From the NCBI RefSeq assembly GCF_004011805.1, contig NZ_ML137200.1:81899-145898 (forward strand): a DNA stretch of 64,000 nucleotides, in the 5' to 3' direction. The notes below the pieces were generated by a model, which saw only the letters and a program-made list of their open reading frames with translations, did not search any database and was not told the origin of the DNA. Origin of the DNA: Piscinibacter defluvii (lineage in GTDB: Bacteria; Pseudomonadota; Gammaproteobacteria; Burkholderiales; Burkholderiaceae_C). How positions within the stretch are numbered: position 1 is the stretch's first letter; every line of letters begins with the position of its first letter. This document shows, piece after piece, positions 7,525-17,045 of the stretch. The translations under genes and the position numbers were made by a program.

Positions 7525-8667
7525 TCAGGTGCGCGCCGCGGCGGGCGGCGCCGCGCCCTCGACGGGGCGGCTGCGCTGGGCCGGGATCTTGCCGGCCTTG
7601 ACGTCCTCGTACCACCACTGGTGGTGCTCCTTGGCCCAGCCTTCGTCCACATAGCCGGTTCGCATCGCGCCGTAGGCCCCCTTCATGCCCACCGTGCCGA
7701 TGTAGATGTGGCCGATGAACATCGCGACCATCAGCACCGTGGCCACGGCGTGCACCATGTGCGCCACCTGCATCTGCGGCCGGGTGTAGTCCATGCCGGG
7801 GATCAGCTTGTCCAGCACCAGGCCGGAGCCGACGACCACGGCGCCGAGCAGGAACACGCCGGCCCAGAACAGCGCCTTCTCGGCCGCGTTGAAGCGGTGC
7901 GAGGGCACCTCGTGCTCGCCCAGCAGCCCGCCGAAGCGCAGCAGCCAGTGCAGGTCGCCCTTGCGCGGCAGGTTGTCGCGCACGAAGGTCAGGAACACGA
8001 TCACCAGCGACACCGCGAACACCGGCCCGGCGAAGTTGTGCGCCGTCTTCAGCACGTAGCTGAGCCAGCCGAACAGCGTGCCGCCGATCACCGGCAGCAG
8101 GAAGAACTTGCCGAACGCCATCACCACGCCGGAGACGGCGAGGATCACGAAGGTGATCGCGTTGGCCCAGTGCGCGCTGCGCTCGAAGGGCGTGAAGCGC
8201 TCGATGCGCCGGCCGGTGTCGGGCTCGTGGCCGCCGAGTGCGCCCTTGCGCCAGTAGAACAGCGCGCAGGCCCCGAGCATGATCAGCAGCAGCGCGCCGC
8301 CGTAGGGGATGATCCAGCGGTTGCGCACCTCGCGCCAGGCCTCGCCGGCGGTGGTCAGGCGCGAGCCCGGGTACTGCACGAAGGGCTGGATCAGCACCCC
8401 GGTCTCGACGCCGGGCAGCGAGCTGTAGCCGGCCACGTTGCCGGACTCGCGCACGGCGCGCCAGAACGGCGCGTTGTTGCCGGGCTGGCTCTTGCCGCGT
8501 TCGGCATTGCTCTCGCCCTCGCGCGGCAGCGCGGGCGGCGCGCGGTCGTCGGGCGGCAGGGCGGCCCCGGCGGCCGGCGCAGCGGCGGGCTGCGCCTGCT
8601 GGGCCTGGCCGGCCACGGGCAGGAGCATCGCCAGCGCCAGCAGCAGGGCTCGGATCGTCGCGGACAT
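7525..8667 (-). CDS. fdhC: Formate dehydrogenase gamma subunit (membrane cytochrome b556)
   Basis: A 380-residue cytochrome b subunit that anchors the enzyme and passes electrons to quinone. After a signal-like start (MSATIRALLLALAMLLPVAGQAQ) and a periplasmic Ala/Pro-rich region come about five membrane helices between residues 110 and 340. Likely haem histidines lie in RSAHWANAI, LKTAHNFAG, VAHMVHAVA and FIGHIYIGT, in the FdnI/FdoI pattern. The segment GMKGAYGAMRTGYVDEGWAKEHH is a strong family mark. It is longer at the N-terminus than E. coli FdnI (about 217). The start at 8667 has GGAG upstream (CCGGAGACGCC). Confidence 0.93.
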   Translation of the reverse strand: MSATIRALLLALAMLLPVAGQAQQAQPAAAPAAGAALPPDDRAPPALPREGESNAERGKSQPGNNAPFWRAVRESGNVAGYSSLPGVETGVLIQPFVQYPGSRLTTAGEAWREVRNRWIIPYGGALLLIMLGACALFYWRKGALGGHEPDTGRRIERFTPFERSAHWANAITFVILAVSGVVMAFGKFFLLPVIGGTLFGWLSYVLKTAHNFAGPVFAVSLVIVFLTFVRDNLPRKGDLHWLLRFGGLLGEHEVPSHRFNAAEKALFWAGVFLLGAVVVGSGLVLDKLIPGMDYTRPQMQVAHMVHAVATVLMVAMFIGHIYIGTVGMKGAYGAMRTGYVDEGWAKEHHQWWYEDVKAGKIPAQRSRPVEGAAPPAAART

Positions 8668-8687
8668 GGCGTCTCCGGAGGTCCGGC

Positions 8688-8924
8688 TCAGCGCTGCGCG
8701 GCCGAGCGGTTGTATTCGTTCTGGGCCTGCGCCCGGGTGCGCAACTGGGCCTCCCAGCTGCCCTTGTCGCCGGCCTTCCAGCCTTCGGCGACATGGGCAT
8801 TGCCGGCGCCTTCCCAGGCCTGCGCGTCGGCTTTCTTGGCCGGGGCCGCGCCGACCTGCACCTTGTCGCCGCAGGCCGCCAGCAGCAGGCCCAGCGACAC
8901 CGCGCACAACGCTCGCTTGATCAT
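8688..8924 (-). CDS. Small lipoprotein of the formate dehydrogenase operon
   Basis: A 78-residue protein with a clear lipoprotein signal: a short basic start, hydrophobic core and lipobox LLAAC, so the mature protein begins at C18 and should be lipid-anchored. The rest is polar (AWEGAGNAHVAEGWKAGDKGSW). Its ATG overlaps the stop of the beta subunit gene as ATGA, which argues that it is a real, translationally coupled part of the operon. I know no function for it. Placement between beta and gamma genes suggests a structural or assembly role. Confidence 0.7.
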   Translation of the reverse strand: MIKRALCAVSLGLLLAACGDKVQVGAAPAKKADAQAWEGAGNAHVAEGWKAGDKGSWEAQLRTRAQAQNEYNRSAAQR

Positions 8925-9526
8925 GACTTGGTCCCCGTCGTCGGCTTGCCGTAGGCCGTGCCCCAGCCCCAGATCTCGCTGCCCTTGCCGCGCACCAGCA
9001 CTCGGCTGCGGAAGATGTCGGCCACCACGTCGCCGTCGCCGCCGAGCAGCGCCTTGGTCGAGCACATCTCGGCGCAGGCCGGCAGCTTGCCCTCGGCCAG
9101 GCGGTTGCGGCCGTACTTCTCGAACTCGGCCTCGGTGCCGTTGGCCTCCGGGCCGCCGGCGCAGAAGGTGCACTTGTCCATCTTGCCGCGCAGGCCGAAG
9201 GTGCCGTTGGTCGGGAACTGCGGCGCGCCGAACGGGCAGGCGTACGAGCAGTAGCCGCAGCCGATGCAGACGTCCTTGTCGTGCAGCACCACGCCCTCGT
9301 CGGTGCGGTAGAAGCAGTCGACCGGGCAGACCGCCATGCACGGCGCGTCGGAGCAGTGCATGCAGGCCACCGAGACCGATTTCTCGCCCGGCACGCCGTC
9401 GTTGAGCGTGACCACGCGGCGGCGGTTCACGCCCCAGGGCACGTCGTGCTCGGCCTTGCAGGCAGTGACGCAGCCGTTGCACTCGATGCAGCGCTCGGCG
9501 TCGCAGATGAACTTCATTCGGGCCAT
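8921..9526 (-). CDS. fdhB: Formate dehydrogenase beta subunit (4Fe-4S ferredoxin type)
   Basis: A 201-residue electron-transfer subunit with four 4Fe-4S clusters. Cysteine groups are CIECNGCVTACKAEHDVPWG (N-terminal), CMHCSDAPCMAVCPVDCFY, CIGCGYCSYACPFGAP and a C-terminal pair group around DKCTFCAGG and CAEMC. This is the FdnH/HybA layout without a C-terminal membrane helix, so the protein depends on the gamma subunit for membrane contact. It carries electrons from the molybdenum subunit to cytochrome b. It begins 18 bases after the alpha gene. Confidence 0.96.
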   Translation of the reverse strand: MARMKFICDAERCIECNGCVTACKAEHDVPWGVNRRRVVTLNDGVPGEKSVSVACMHCSDAPCMAVCPVDCFYRTDEGVVLHDKDVCIGCGYCSYACPFGAPQFPTNGTFGLRGKMDKCTFCAGGPEANGTEAEFEKYGRNRLAEGKLPACAEMCSTKALLGGDGDVVADIFRSRVLVRGKGSEIWGWGTAYGKPTTGTKS

Positions 9527-9544
9527 GTCAGTTCTCTCCTTGCC

Positions 9545-12523
9545 TTACGCGGCGCGCTCGATCTGGCAGACCGTGGTCTTGGTTTCCTGCATCATCGTGA
9601 CGCTGTCGTATCCGTAGGTGGTGGCGGTGTTGACCGCCTCGCCACGCACCACCGGCACGGCGCCGGTCGGGTAGTACTGCGCCAGGTCGGTGCCGCCCCA
9701 GCGGCCCGAGAAGTGGAACGGCAGCCAGACCGTCTCGGCATCGACCCGCTCGGTCACCATCGCCTTGACGCGGATGCCCTTGAAGCCCGGCACGCCCTCC
9801 ATCGGCGGGGTGCGCAGCCAGACGTACTCGCCGTTGCGGATGCCGCGGTCGTTGGCCGCCTTCGGGTTGATCTCGACGAACATCTCCTGCTGCAGCTCGG
9901 CCAGCCACGGGTTGGAGCGCGTCTCCTCGCCGCCGCCCTCGTACTCGACGAGGCGGCCGCTGGACATGATCAGCGGGAAGGTCTTGCCGATGTCCTTGTT
10001 CTTCTCCTGCACCGACTTGTACAGCGTGGGCAGGCGCCAGAAGGCCTTCTTGTCGTCGTGCGTCGGGTACTTGGCGATCAGGTCCGGCCGCGTGCTGTAG
10101 AGCGCCTCGCGGTGCTGCGGGATCGGATCGGGGAAGTTCCACACCACCGCGCGCGCCTTGGCGTTGCCGAACGGGTGGCAGCCGTGGTTCTTCATCGCCA
10201 CGCGGATGATCGCGCCGGTCGGGTCGGTCTTCCAGTTCTTGCCCTCGGCCTTCTTCTTCTCGTCCTCGCTGAGCTCGTCCCACCAGCCGAGCTTCTTCAG
10301 CAGCAGGTGGTCGAACTCGGGGTAGCCGGTGGTCAGGTCGGCACCCTTGCTGTGCGAGCCGTCGCCGGCCAGCAGCGACACGCCCTCGCGCTCCACGCCG
10401 AAATTGGCGCGGAAGTTGCCGCCGCCGTCCATCACGTGCTTGGACGTGTCGTACAGGTTGGGCGAGCCCGGGTGCTTCATCTCCGGCGTGCCGTAACACG
10501 GCCAGGGCAGGCCGAAGTAGTCGCCGTCGAGCTTGTAGCCGGTCTCCTTGTCGACCCCGCCCTTGGCCTTGAGCGTCTTCACGTCGAAGACGTTCATGTT
10601 GCGCATGTGCGCCTTCAGGCGCTCGGGCGACTGGCCGGTGTAGCCGATGGTCCAGACGCACTTGTTGATCTCGCGCAGGATGGACTCGGTCTCGGGCTCG
10701 TCCATGCCGCCCTTGCCCTTGACCATCTTGTAGTTCTTCACCAGCTCGTTGGCGAAGCCGAGCTTGCCCGCCAGCTGGTACATGATCATGTGGTCGGTGC
10801 GGCTCTCCCACAGCGGCTCGATCACCTGCTCGCGCCACTGGATCGACCGGTTCGACGCGGTGCACGAGCCGCTGGTCTCGAACTGCGTGGCCGCCGGCAG
10901 CAGGTAGACGGCGCGGTTCGGGTTCTGGTCCTCGGGCCGGCCGGGCATCGCGGCCATCGCCGCGGTGGCGCTCGGGAACGGGTCGACCACCACCAGCAGG
11001 TCGAGCTTGTCCATCGCCCGCTTCATGTCCAGGCCGCGCGTCTGCGAGTTCGGCGCATGGCCCCAGAAGAACAGGCCGCGCAGGTTGCTGTCCTGGTCGA
11101 TCAGCTCGTTCTTCTCGAGCACGCCGTCGACCCAGCGCGACACCGTCATGCCCGGCTTGGTCATCATGCCCGGCGCGTACTGCTTCTTGATCCACTCGAA
11201 GTCGACGCCCCAGGTGGCCGCGAAGTGCTTGAACGCCCCCTCGGCCAGGCCGTAGTAGCCGGGCAGCGAGTCGGGGTTCGGGCCGACGTCGGTGGCGCCC
11301 TGCACGTTGTCGTGGCCGCGGAAGATGTTCGCGCCGCCGCCCGAGACGCCGATGTTGCCCAGCGCCAGCTGCAGGATGCAGGAGGCGCGCACCATCGCGT
11401 TGCCGATCGTGTGCTGGGTCTGGCCCATGCACCAGACGATGGTGCTCGGGCGGTTCTTGGCCATGATCTCGGCCACCTTGGCGCAGGTGGCCTCGTCGAC
11501 GCCGCAGGCCTCCTGCACCTTGTCGGGCGTCCACTTGGCCATCACCTCGTCGCGCACCTTGTCCATGCCGTAGACGCGGTCCTCGAGGTACTTCTTGTCC
11601 TCCCAGCCGTTCTTGAACACGTGGTACAGCACGCCGAACAGGAACGGGATGTCGCTGCCCGAGCGGATGCGCACGTACTCGTCGGCCTTGGCGGCGGTGC
11701 GGGTGAAGCGCGGGTCGGTGACGATGACCTTGCAGCCGTTCTCCTTCGCGTGCAGCAGGTGCAGCATCGACACCGGGTGCGCCTCGGCGGCGTTGGAGCC
11801 GATGTAGAGCGCCGCCTTGGCGTTCTGCATGTCGTTGTACGAGTTCGTCATCGCGCCGTAGCCCCAGGTGTTCGCCACACCCGCGACCGTGGTCGAGTGA
11901 CAGATGCGCGCCTGGTGGTCGCAGTTGTTGCTGCCCCACAGCGTCATCCACTTGCGCAGCAGGTAGGCCTGCTCGTTGTTGTGCTTCGACGAGCCGACCA
12001 CGAAGACCGAATCGGGCCCGCTCTGCTTGCGCAGCTCGAGCATCTTCGCGCCGATCTCCTCGAGCGCCTGGTCCCAGGAGATGCGCTCGTACTTGCCGTT
12101 GACCAGCTTCATCGGCGTCTTGAGGCGGAACTCGCCGTGGCCGTGCTCGCGCACCGCGGCACCCTTGGCGCAGTGCGCGCCGAGGTTGATCGGCGAGTCG
12201 AACACCGGCTCCTGGCGCACCCAGACGCCGTTCTCCACCACCGCGTCGATCGCGCAGCCCACCGAGCAGTGGCCGCACACCGTGCGCTTGACCTCGACCT
12301 TGCGCTCGCCGCCCGCGCCCTTGGCGGCATCGGCCGCCTGAGCCTTCCTCATGAGCGTGAGCTGCGACGCCGCCAGGCCGGCGCCGACGCCCAGGCCGGA
12401 GCGGCGCAGGAAGGCGCGCCGGTCCATCGTCGGCACGGCGCGCGCGATGCCGCGGGACAGGCTGGCCACCAGGCCGGGGGCGCCGGCCGCGGGCGAACTC
12501 GAGGTCTTGCGCGTGAGCAGCAT
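9545..12523 (-). CDS. fdhA: Formate dehydrogenase alpha subunit (molybdopterin, Tat-exported)
   Basis: A 992-residue catalytic subunit that oxidises formate to CO2. The N-terminus carries a twin-arginine signal (DRRAFLRRSGLGVG, residues 34-47) after an extra basic region, so the folded enzyme is exported. The 4Fe-4S cluster is bound by C83, C86, C90 and C118 (VCGHCSVGC and HCAK). The metal ligand is C208 in QARICHSTTVAG; E. coli FdnG uses selenocysteine in the matching place, so no UGA recoding is needed. A C-terminal molybdopterin-binding domain closes the protein. Neighbours supply beta and gamma subunits, sulfuration and chaperone. Confidence 0.97.
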   Translation of the reverse strand: MLLTRKTSSSPAAGAPGLVASLSRGIARAVPTMDRRAFLRRSGLGVGAGLAASQLTLMRKAQAADAAKGAGGERKVEVKRTVCGHCSVGCAIDAVVENGVWVRQEPVFDSPINLGAHCAKGAAVREHGHGEFRLKTPMKLVNGKYERISWDQALEEIGAKMLELRKQSGPDSVFVVGSSKHNNEQAYLLRKWMTLWGSNNCDHQARICHSTTVAGVANTWGYGAMTNSYNDMQNAKAALYIGSNAAEAHPVSMLHLLHAKENGCKVIVTDPRFTRTAAKADEYVRIRSGSDIPFLFGVLYHVFKNGWEDKKYLEDRVYGMDKVRDEVMAKWTPDKVQEACGVDEATCAKVAEIMAKNRPSTIVWCMGQTQHTIGNAMVRASCILQLALGNIGVSGGGANIFRGHDNVQGATDVGPNPDSLPGYYGLAEGAFKHFAATWGVDFEWIKKQYAPGMMTKPGMTVSRWVDGVLEKNELIDQDSNLRGLFFWGHAPNSQTRGLDMKRAMDKLDLLVVVDPFPSATAAMAAMPGRPEDQNPNRAVYLLPAATQFETSGSCTASNRSIQWREQVIEPLWESRTDHMIMYQLAGKLGFANELVKNYKMVKGKGGMDEPETESILREINKCVWTIGYTGQSPERLKAHMRNMNVFDVKTLKAKGGVDKETGYKLDGDYFGLPWPCYGTPEMKHPGSPNLYDTSKHVMDGGGNFRANFGVEREGVSLLAGDGSHSKGADLTTGYPEFDHLLLKKLGWWDELSEDEKKKAEGKNWKTDPTGAIIRVAMKNHGCHPFGNAKARAVVWNFPDPIPQHREALYSTRPDLIAKYPTHDDKKAFWRLPTLYKSVQEKNKDIGKTFPLIMSSGRLVEYEGGGEETRSNPWLAELQQEMFVEINPKAANDRGIRNGEYVWLRTPPMEGVPGFKGIRVKAMVTERVDAETVWLPFHFSGRWGGTDLAQYYPTGAVPVVRGEAVNTATTYGYDSVTMMQETKTTVCQIERAA

Positions 12524-12585
12524 GGAAACTCCTCGGGAAATCCGGACGGGCCGCAGACGGCCCTGGAAAGCGGGCAGGCGCCCGG

Positions 12586-12792
12586 TCAGAGACGTGCGGT
12601 CTGGTAGTACTGCAGCACGCGCTGCGTCACCTGGTAGCCGCCGCCGCGTTCGGGGGCGGGCTGCTGTGGCGCCTGGGCCTGCGGCTCCTGGGCGACGCGG
12701 GGCAGCACGGCCGCCGCGGCCGCCAGCGCACCGGCCGTGCCGGCGCCGGCGAACACCTGTCGGCGCGAGAGCTTCGAACGAGCTTGATCCAT
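12586..12792 (-). CDS. Small twin-arginine signal protein leading the fdh operon
   Basis: A 68-residue protein made mostly of a Tat signal (KLSRRQVFAGAGTAGALAAAAAVLP), an Ala/Gln/Pro linker, and the tail YQVTQRVLQYYQTARL. I chose the ATG at 12792 because GGAGATCGCG lies just before it; two upstream in-frame ATGs at 12804 and 12819 have no such site. Similar short Tat-signal proteins precede fdhA in many proteobacteria. The family may be an export partner of the catalytic subunit, but this is not established. It is the first gene of the fdhA-fdhD group. Confidence 0.75.
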   Translation of the reverse strand: MDQARSKLSRRQVFAGAGTAGALAAAAAVLPRVAQEPQAQAPQQPAPERGGGYQVTQRVLQYYQTARL

Positions 12793-12894
12793 CGCGATCT
12801 CCATCGCCTGATCACCCAACCTGTGCAGGCTTGTTCATATCTTAACGAGGCATCCGTGACTTGCTGACAGGGTTCCTCCGGGCGTGGCGTGCCG

Positions 12895-12907
12895 CGACAG
12901 CCTGTCG
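12895..12907. promoter_or_regulatory. Perfect palindrome CGACAG-C-CTGTCG, candidate operator
   Basis: Two six-base arms are perfect reverse complements around one central base. It matches the second site 44 bases away by the pattern CGACARNYTGTCG. The regulator encoded just downstream is the natural candidate to bind it; this is inference. Confidence 0.5.
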
Positions 12908-12938
12908 GTGCGCGCTGCCGGGCGACGGGCCGCGCGCA

Positions 12939-12951
12939 CGACAAGTTGTCG
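12939..12951. promoter_or_regulatory. Perfect palindrome CGACAA-G-TTGTCG, candidate operator
   Basis: Six-base arms are perfect reverse complements around one central base; with flanks, eight of nine pairs match (GCACGACAA against TTGTCGCGC). Centres of the two sites lie 44 bases apart, close to four helical turns, which would put them on nearly the same face of the DNA. Confidence 0.5.
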
Positions 12952-13027
12952 CGCTTCGGGGCCGACGCGTGAGGGTAAATCCCGAGGGCGGCGGGGCTCG
13001 CCGGCGCTGTGCCACAGTAGCGGCCCC

Positions 13028-14410
<1,383 letters not shown>

Positions 14411-14414
14411 GGCC

Positions 14415-16412
14415 GTGATCCGGCGCTTCGAGCGCCTGCCCATCCGCGGCAAGCTGCTCGCGCTGGTGCTGCTGCCGCTGGCGGTGGTGCTGCCGCTGCT
14501 CGGCGTGATCCTGCTGGTGTGGGCCAACCTGGCCTTCGACAACCTGCTGATCACCAAGGTGCGCGCCGACCTGGCGGTGGCGCACGGCTACTTCGAGCGC
14601 GTGCTCGGCGAGGTGGGCGCGAGCGCGGCCACGGTGGCGGACTCGAACGCCCTGCACCTGGCGCTGGCGCGACCCGACCGCGAGTCGCTGGTGCCGCTGC
14701 TGCGCCGCTTCAAGGCGCGCGAGGGGCTGGACTTCGTCAACCTGCGCGCGCCCGACGGCACGCTGCTGGTGACCGACCACGCCCCGGCGGCGGACGGCGC
14801 GGCCCGCGCGCCGCCGCTGCGCGCGGCCGCCGAGGGTGCGCGGCGCGCCGGCATCGCGGTGCTGGCGCCGCACGAGTTCGCCGCGCTCGCGCCGGCGCTG
14901 CAGGCGCGCGTGGCGGTGCCGCTGGTGCCCACGCGCAATGCCGCGCCCACCGCGCGCACCCAGGAAGACCGGGCGATGGTGGTGCTGGCCGGCGCACCGG
15001 TGGTGGCCCCGGACGGCCGGCTGCTCGCCCACGTGCAGGCCGGCGTGCTGCTGAACCGCAACCTGCCCTTCATCGACCACATCAACGCGATCGTCTACCC
15101 GGAGGGCTCGCTGCCCTTCGGCAGCCGCGGCACCGCGACGCTGTTCCTCGACGACGTGCGCATCAGCACCAACGTGCGCCTGTTCGGCGCCGAGGCCGGC
15201 CACCGTGCGATCGGCACGCGTGTCTCGCAGACGGTGCGCGACGCGGTGCTCGGCCGCGGCCACACCTGGCTGGACCGCGCCTTCGTCGTCTCCGACTGGT
15301 ACGTCTCGGGCTACCTGCCGCTGGCCGACGGCGCCGGGCAGCGTGTGGGCATGCTCTACGTCGGCTACCTCGAGCAGCCCTTCATGCTGCTGAAGTACGG
15401 CGTGCTGGCGGCGATCGGGCTGATCTTCTTCGCGGTGATGGTCGGCGCGGCGCTGGTCTCGCTGCGCGCCGCGCGGAGCATCTTCGGGCCGATCGAGCGC
15501 ATGGCGCAGACCATGCAGCGCGTGCAGGGCGGCGCGCTGGAGGCGCGTGTCGGCCCGCTGGCCAGCAGCGACGAGGTCGGCGCGCTGGCGGCCCACCTCG
15601 ACCGCCTGCTCGACGCGATCGCCGCGCAGACGCAGGCGCTGCAGCGCTGGAACGCCGAGCTCGACGCCAAGGTGGCCGAGCGCACCCGCGAGCTGGCGGC
15701 CGCGCAGCGCCAGCTGGTGCGCAGCGAGAAGCTCGCCGCGGTGGGCCAGCTGACCGCCAGCATCGCGCACGAGGTGAACAACCCGATCGCGGTGATCCAG
15801 GGCAACCTCGACCTGGCGCGCGAGCTGATGGGCCCGCAGGCCGCGCAGCGGGTGCGCGCCGAGCTGAAGCTGGTGGACGAGCAGGTCGAGCGCATGCGGC
15901 TGATCGTCACGCAGCTGCTGCAGTTCGCGCGGCCGGCCGAGTACGCGGGTTACATCGCCGAGGTCGACACCGGCCAGGTGCTGCACGACAGCCTGGTGCT
16001 CGTCGCCCACCTGCTCTCGCGCACCCGCATCGAGCGCGTGCTGGACTTCGCCGCGACCCGCCGGCCGCAGATCAACCGCAACGAGCTGCAGCAGGTGATC
16101 GTCAACCTGCTGGTCAACGCGATCCAGGCCATGCCCGAGGGCGGCACGCTGCGCCTGGCCACGCGCGACAACGCCGAGGGCGGCGTCGACATCGTGGTGG
16201 CCGACACCGGCCCGGGCCTGGACGCGGCGCTGCTGGCCGAGCTGTTCCAGCCCTTCGTGACGCACAAGAAGGACGGCACCGGCCTGGGCCTGTGGATCAG
16301 CCGCAGCATCGTCGAGCGCTATGGTGGCGACATCCGCGCCGCCAACCGCAGCGACGGCGTGCGCGGCGCCGAGTTCACGGTCGTGCTGCGCGGCGAGGCG
16401 GCGGGAGCCTGA
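14415..16412 (+). CDS. Membrane sensor histidine kinase with a large periplasmic domain
   Basis: A 665-residue kinase beginning with GTG at 14415; AGGG at the end of the regulator gene serves as ribosome site. Membrane helices lie at about 15-40 and 320-345, enclosing a roughly 280-residue periplasmic sensing region with a Cache-like appearance. HAMP, a coiled linker (NAELDAKVAERTREL), the phospho-acceptor H452 in SIAHEVNNPIAV, the N box (VNLLVNAIQAMPEGG) and G boxes (DTGPGL, GTGLGL) follow. The HEVNNP form is typical of NtrB/DctB-like kinases that pair with NtrC-type regulators. The ligand is unknown. The gene ends directly against the convergent chaperone gene. Confidence 0.92.
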   Translation: MIRRFERLPIRGKLLALVLLPLAVVLPLLGVILLVWANLAFDNLLITKVRADLAVAHGYFERVLGEVGASAATVADSNALHLALARPDRESLVPLLRRFKAREGLDFVNLRAPDGTLLVTDHAPAADGAARAPPLRAAAEGARRAGIAVLAPHEFAALAPALQARVAVPLVPTRNAAPTARTQEDRAMVVLAGAPVVAPDGRLLAHVQAGVLLNRNLPFIDHINAIVYPEGSLPFGSRGTATLFLDDVRISTNVRLFGAEAGHRAIGTRVSQTVRDAVLGRGHTWLDRAFVVSDWYVSGYLPLADGAGQRVGMLYVGYLEQPFMLLKYGVLAAIGLIFFAVMVGAALVSLRAARSIFGPIERMAQTMQRVQGGALEARVGPLASSDEVGALAAHLDRLLDAIAAQTQALQRWNAELDAKVAERTRELAAAQRQLVRSEKLAAVGQLTASIAHEVNNPIAVIQGNLDLARELMGPQAAQRVRAELKLVDEQVERMRLIVTQLLQFARPAEYAGYIAEVDTGQVLHDSLVLVAHLLSRTRIERVLDFAATRRPQINRNELQQVIVNLLVNAIQAMPEGGTLRLATRDNAEGGVDIVVADTGPGLDAALLAELFQPFVTHKKDGTGLGLWISRSIVERYGGDIRAANRSDGVRGAEFTVVLRGEAAGA

Positions 16413-17045
16413 TCACTGCTCCAGCAGGTCGAACCCCTGCGTCTCCACCTGCACGAAGGCGCGCGTCAGCCCGGCCAGCGCGCGGTACGCCTGCGCGCGC
16501 GGCTGGGCCTCGACCGCGTCGCACAGCTTCTCGACCCAGGGCTGCACATGGGCGCGGTAGAAGCGGCGCTGCTGCTCGAGATTGCACACCGCCGCGTCGT
16601 CGCCGGCGATCAGCCAGCGCATCACCTCGAACACGCCGGCCACATGGTCCTCGGTCTCGCCGCGCTGTTCGTCGCGCGCCAGGCCCAGGCGCGCCAGGTC
16701 GGCGCGCAGCGCGGCCAGCGGCTTCTCGTTCAGGAAGCCGCTCAGATGGTACGAGCCGTAAAGGAACACCTCGGGCTTGCCGACGCCGCCGAACAGCGCG
16801 TCGTACTCGTCGGCCAGCTCGCGCGGCGTGGCCGCACGCAGCGCGCTCACCAGCGCCTGCCAGGGTGCCTCGAGAAAGCCGCCGGGCTGGGGCGCCTCGG
16901 TCACGGCGACGGCGAACTGCGCCAGCAGCGCCTCGTCCGGCGGCGCGAGCCACAGCCGCGCGAGCAGGCCGTACAGCTCGGCGCGGGCAAGCTCCTCGCC
17001 GTCGTCGGCGGACGCGAAGGTCAGGGACCGGGCCGGATCGTTCAT
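16413..17045 (-). CDS. TorD-family chaperone for formate dehydrogenase
   Basis: A 210-residue, all-helical protein of the TorD/DmsD type. Family marks are ARAELYGLLARLWLAPP near the start, ELADEYDALFGG and YGSYHLSGFLNEKPLAALRADLARLGL, and DHVAGVFEVMRWLIAGDD. Such chaperones hold the Tat signal and cofactor-free enzyme until molybdenum cofactor is inserted. Its ATG overlaps the stop of the polyferredoxin gene as ATGA. In this locus the client should be the alpha subunit encoded at 9545-12523. Confidence 0.88.
   Translation of the reverse strand: MNDPARSLTFASADDGEELARAELYGLLARLWLAPPDEALLAQFAVAVTEAPQPGGFLEAPWQALVSALRAATPRELADEYDALFGGVGKPEVFLYGSYHLSGFLNEKPLAALRADLARLGLARDEQRGETEDHVAGVFEVMRWLIAGDDAAVCNLEQQRRFYRAHVQPWVEKLCDAVEAQPRAQAYRALAGLTRAFVQVETQGFDLLEQ

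Larger units (their letters stand above)
12793..13027. promoter_or_regulatory. Divergent control region between the fdh operon and the two-component system
   Basis: These 235 bases separate the minus-strand fdh genes from the plus-strand regulator. They hold no convincing gene. Two 13-base palindromes of the same pattern (12895-12907 and 12939-12951) lie in the middle. A sigma-54 promoter (TGGCAC-N5-TTGCA) was not found on either strand. Confidence 0.6.

Noticed and set aside
9545..12523. A selenocysteine codon in the formate dehydrogenase alpha gene
   Set aside because: The metal-ligand position is an ordinary cysteine codon (C208), so no recoding is needed.
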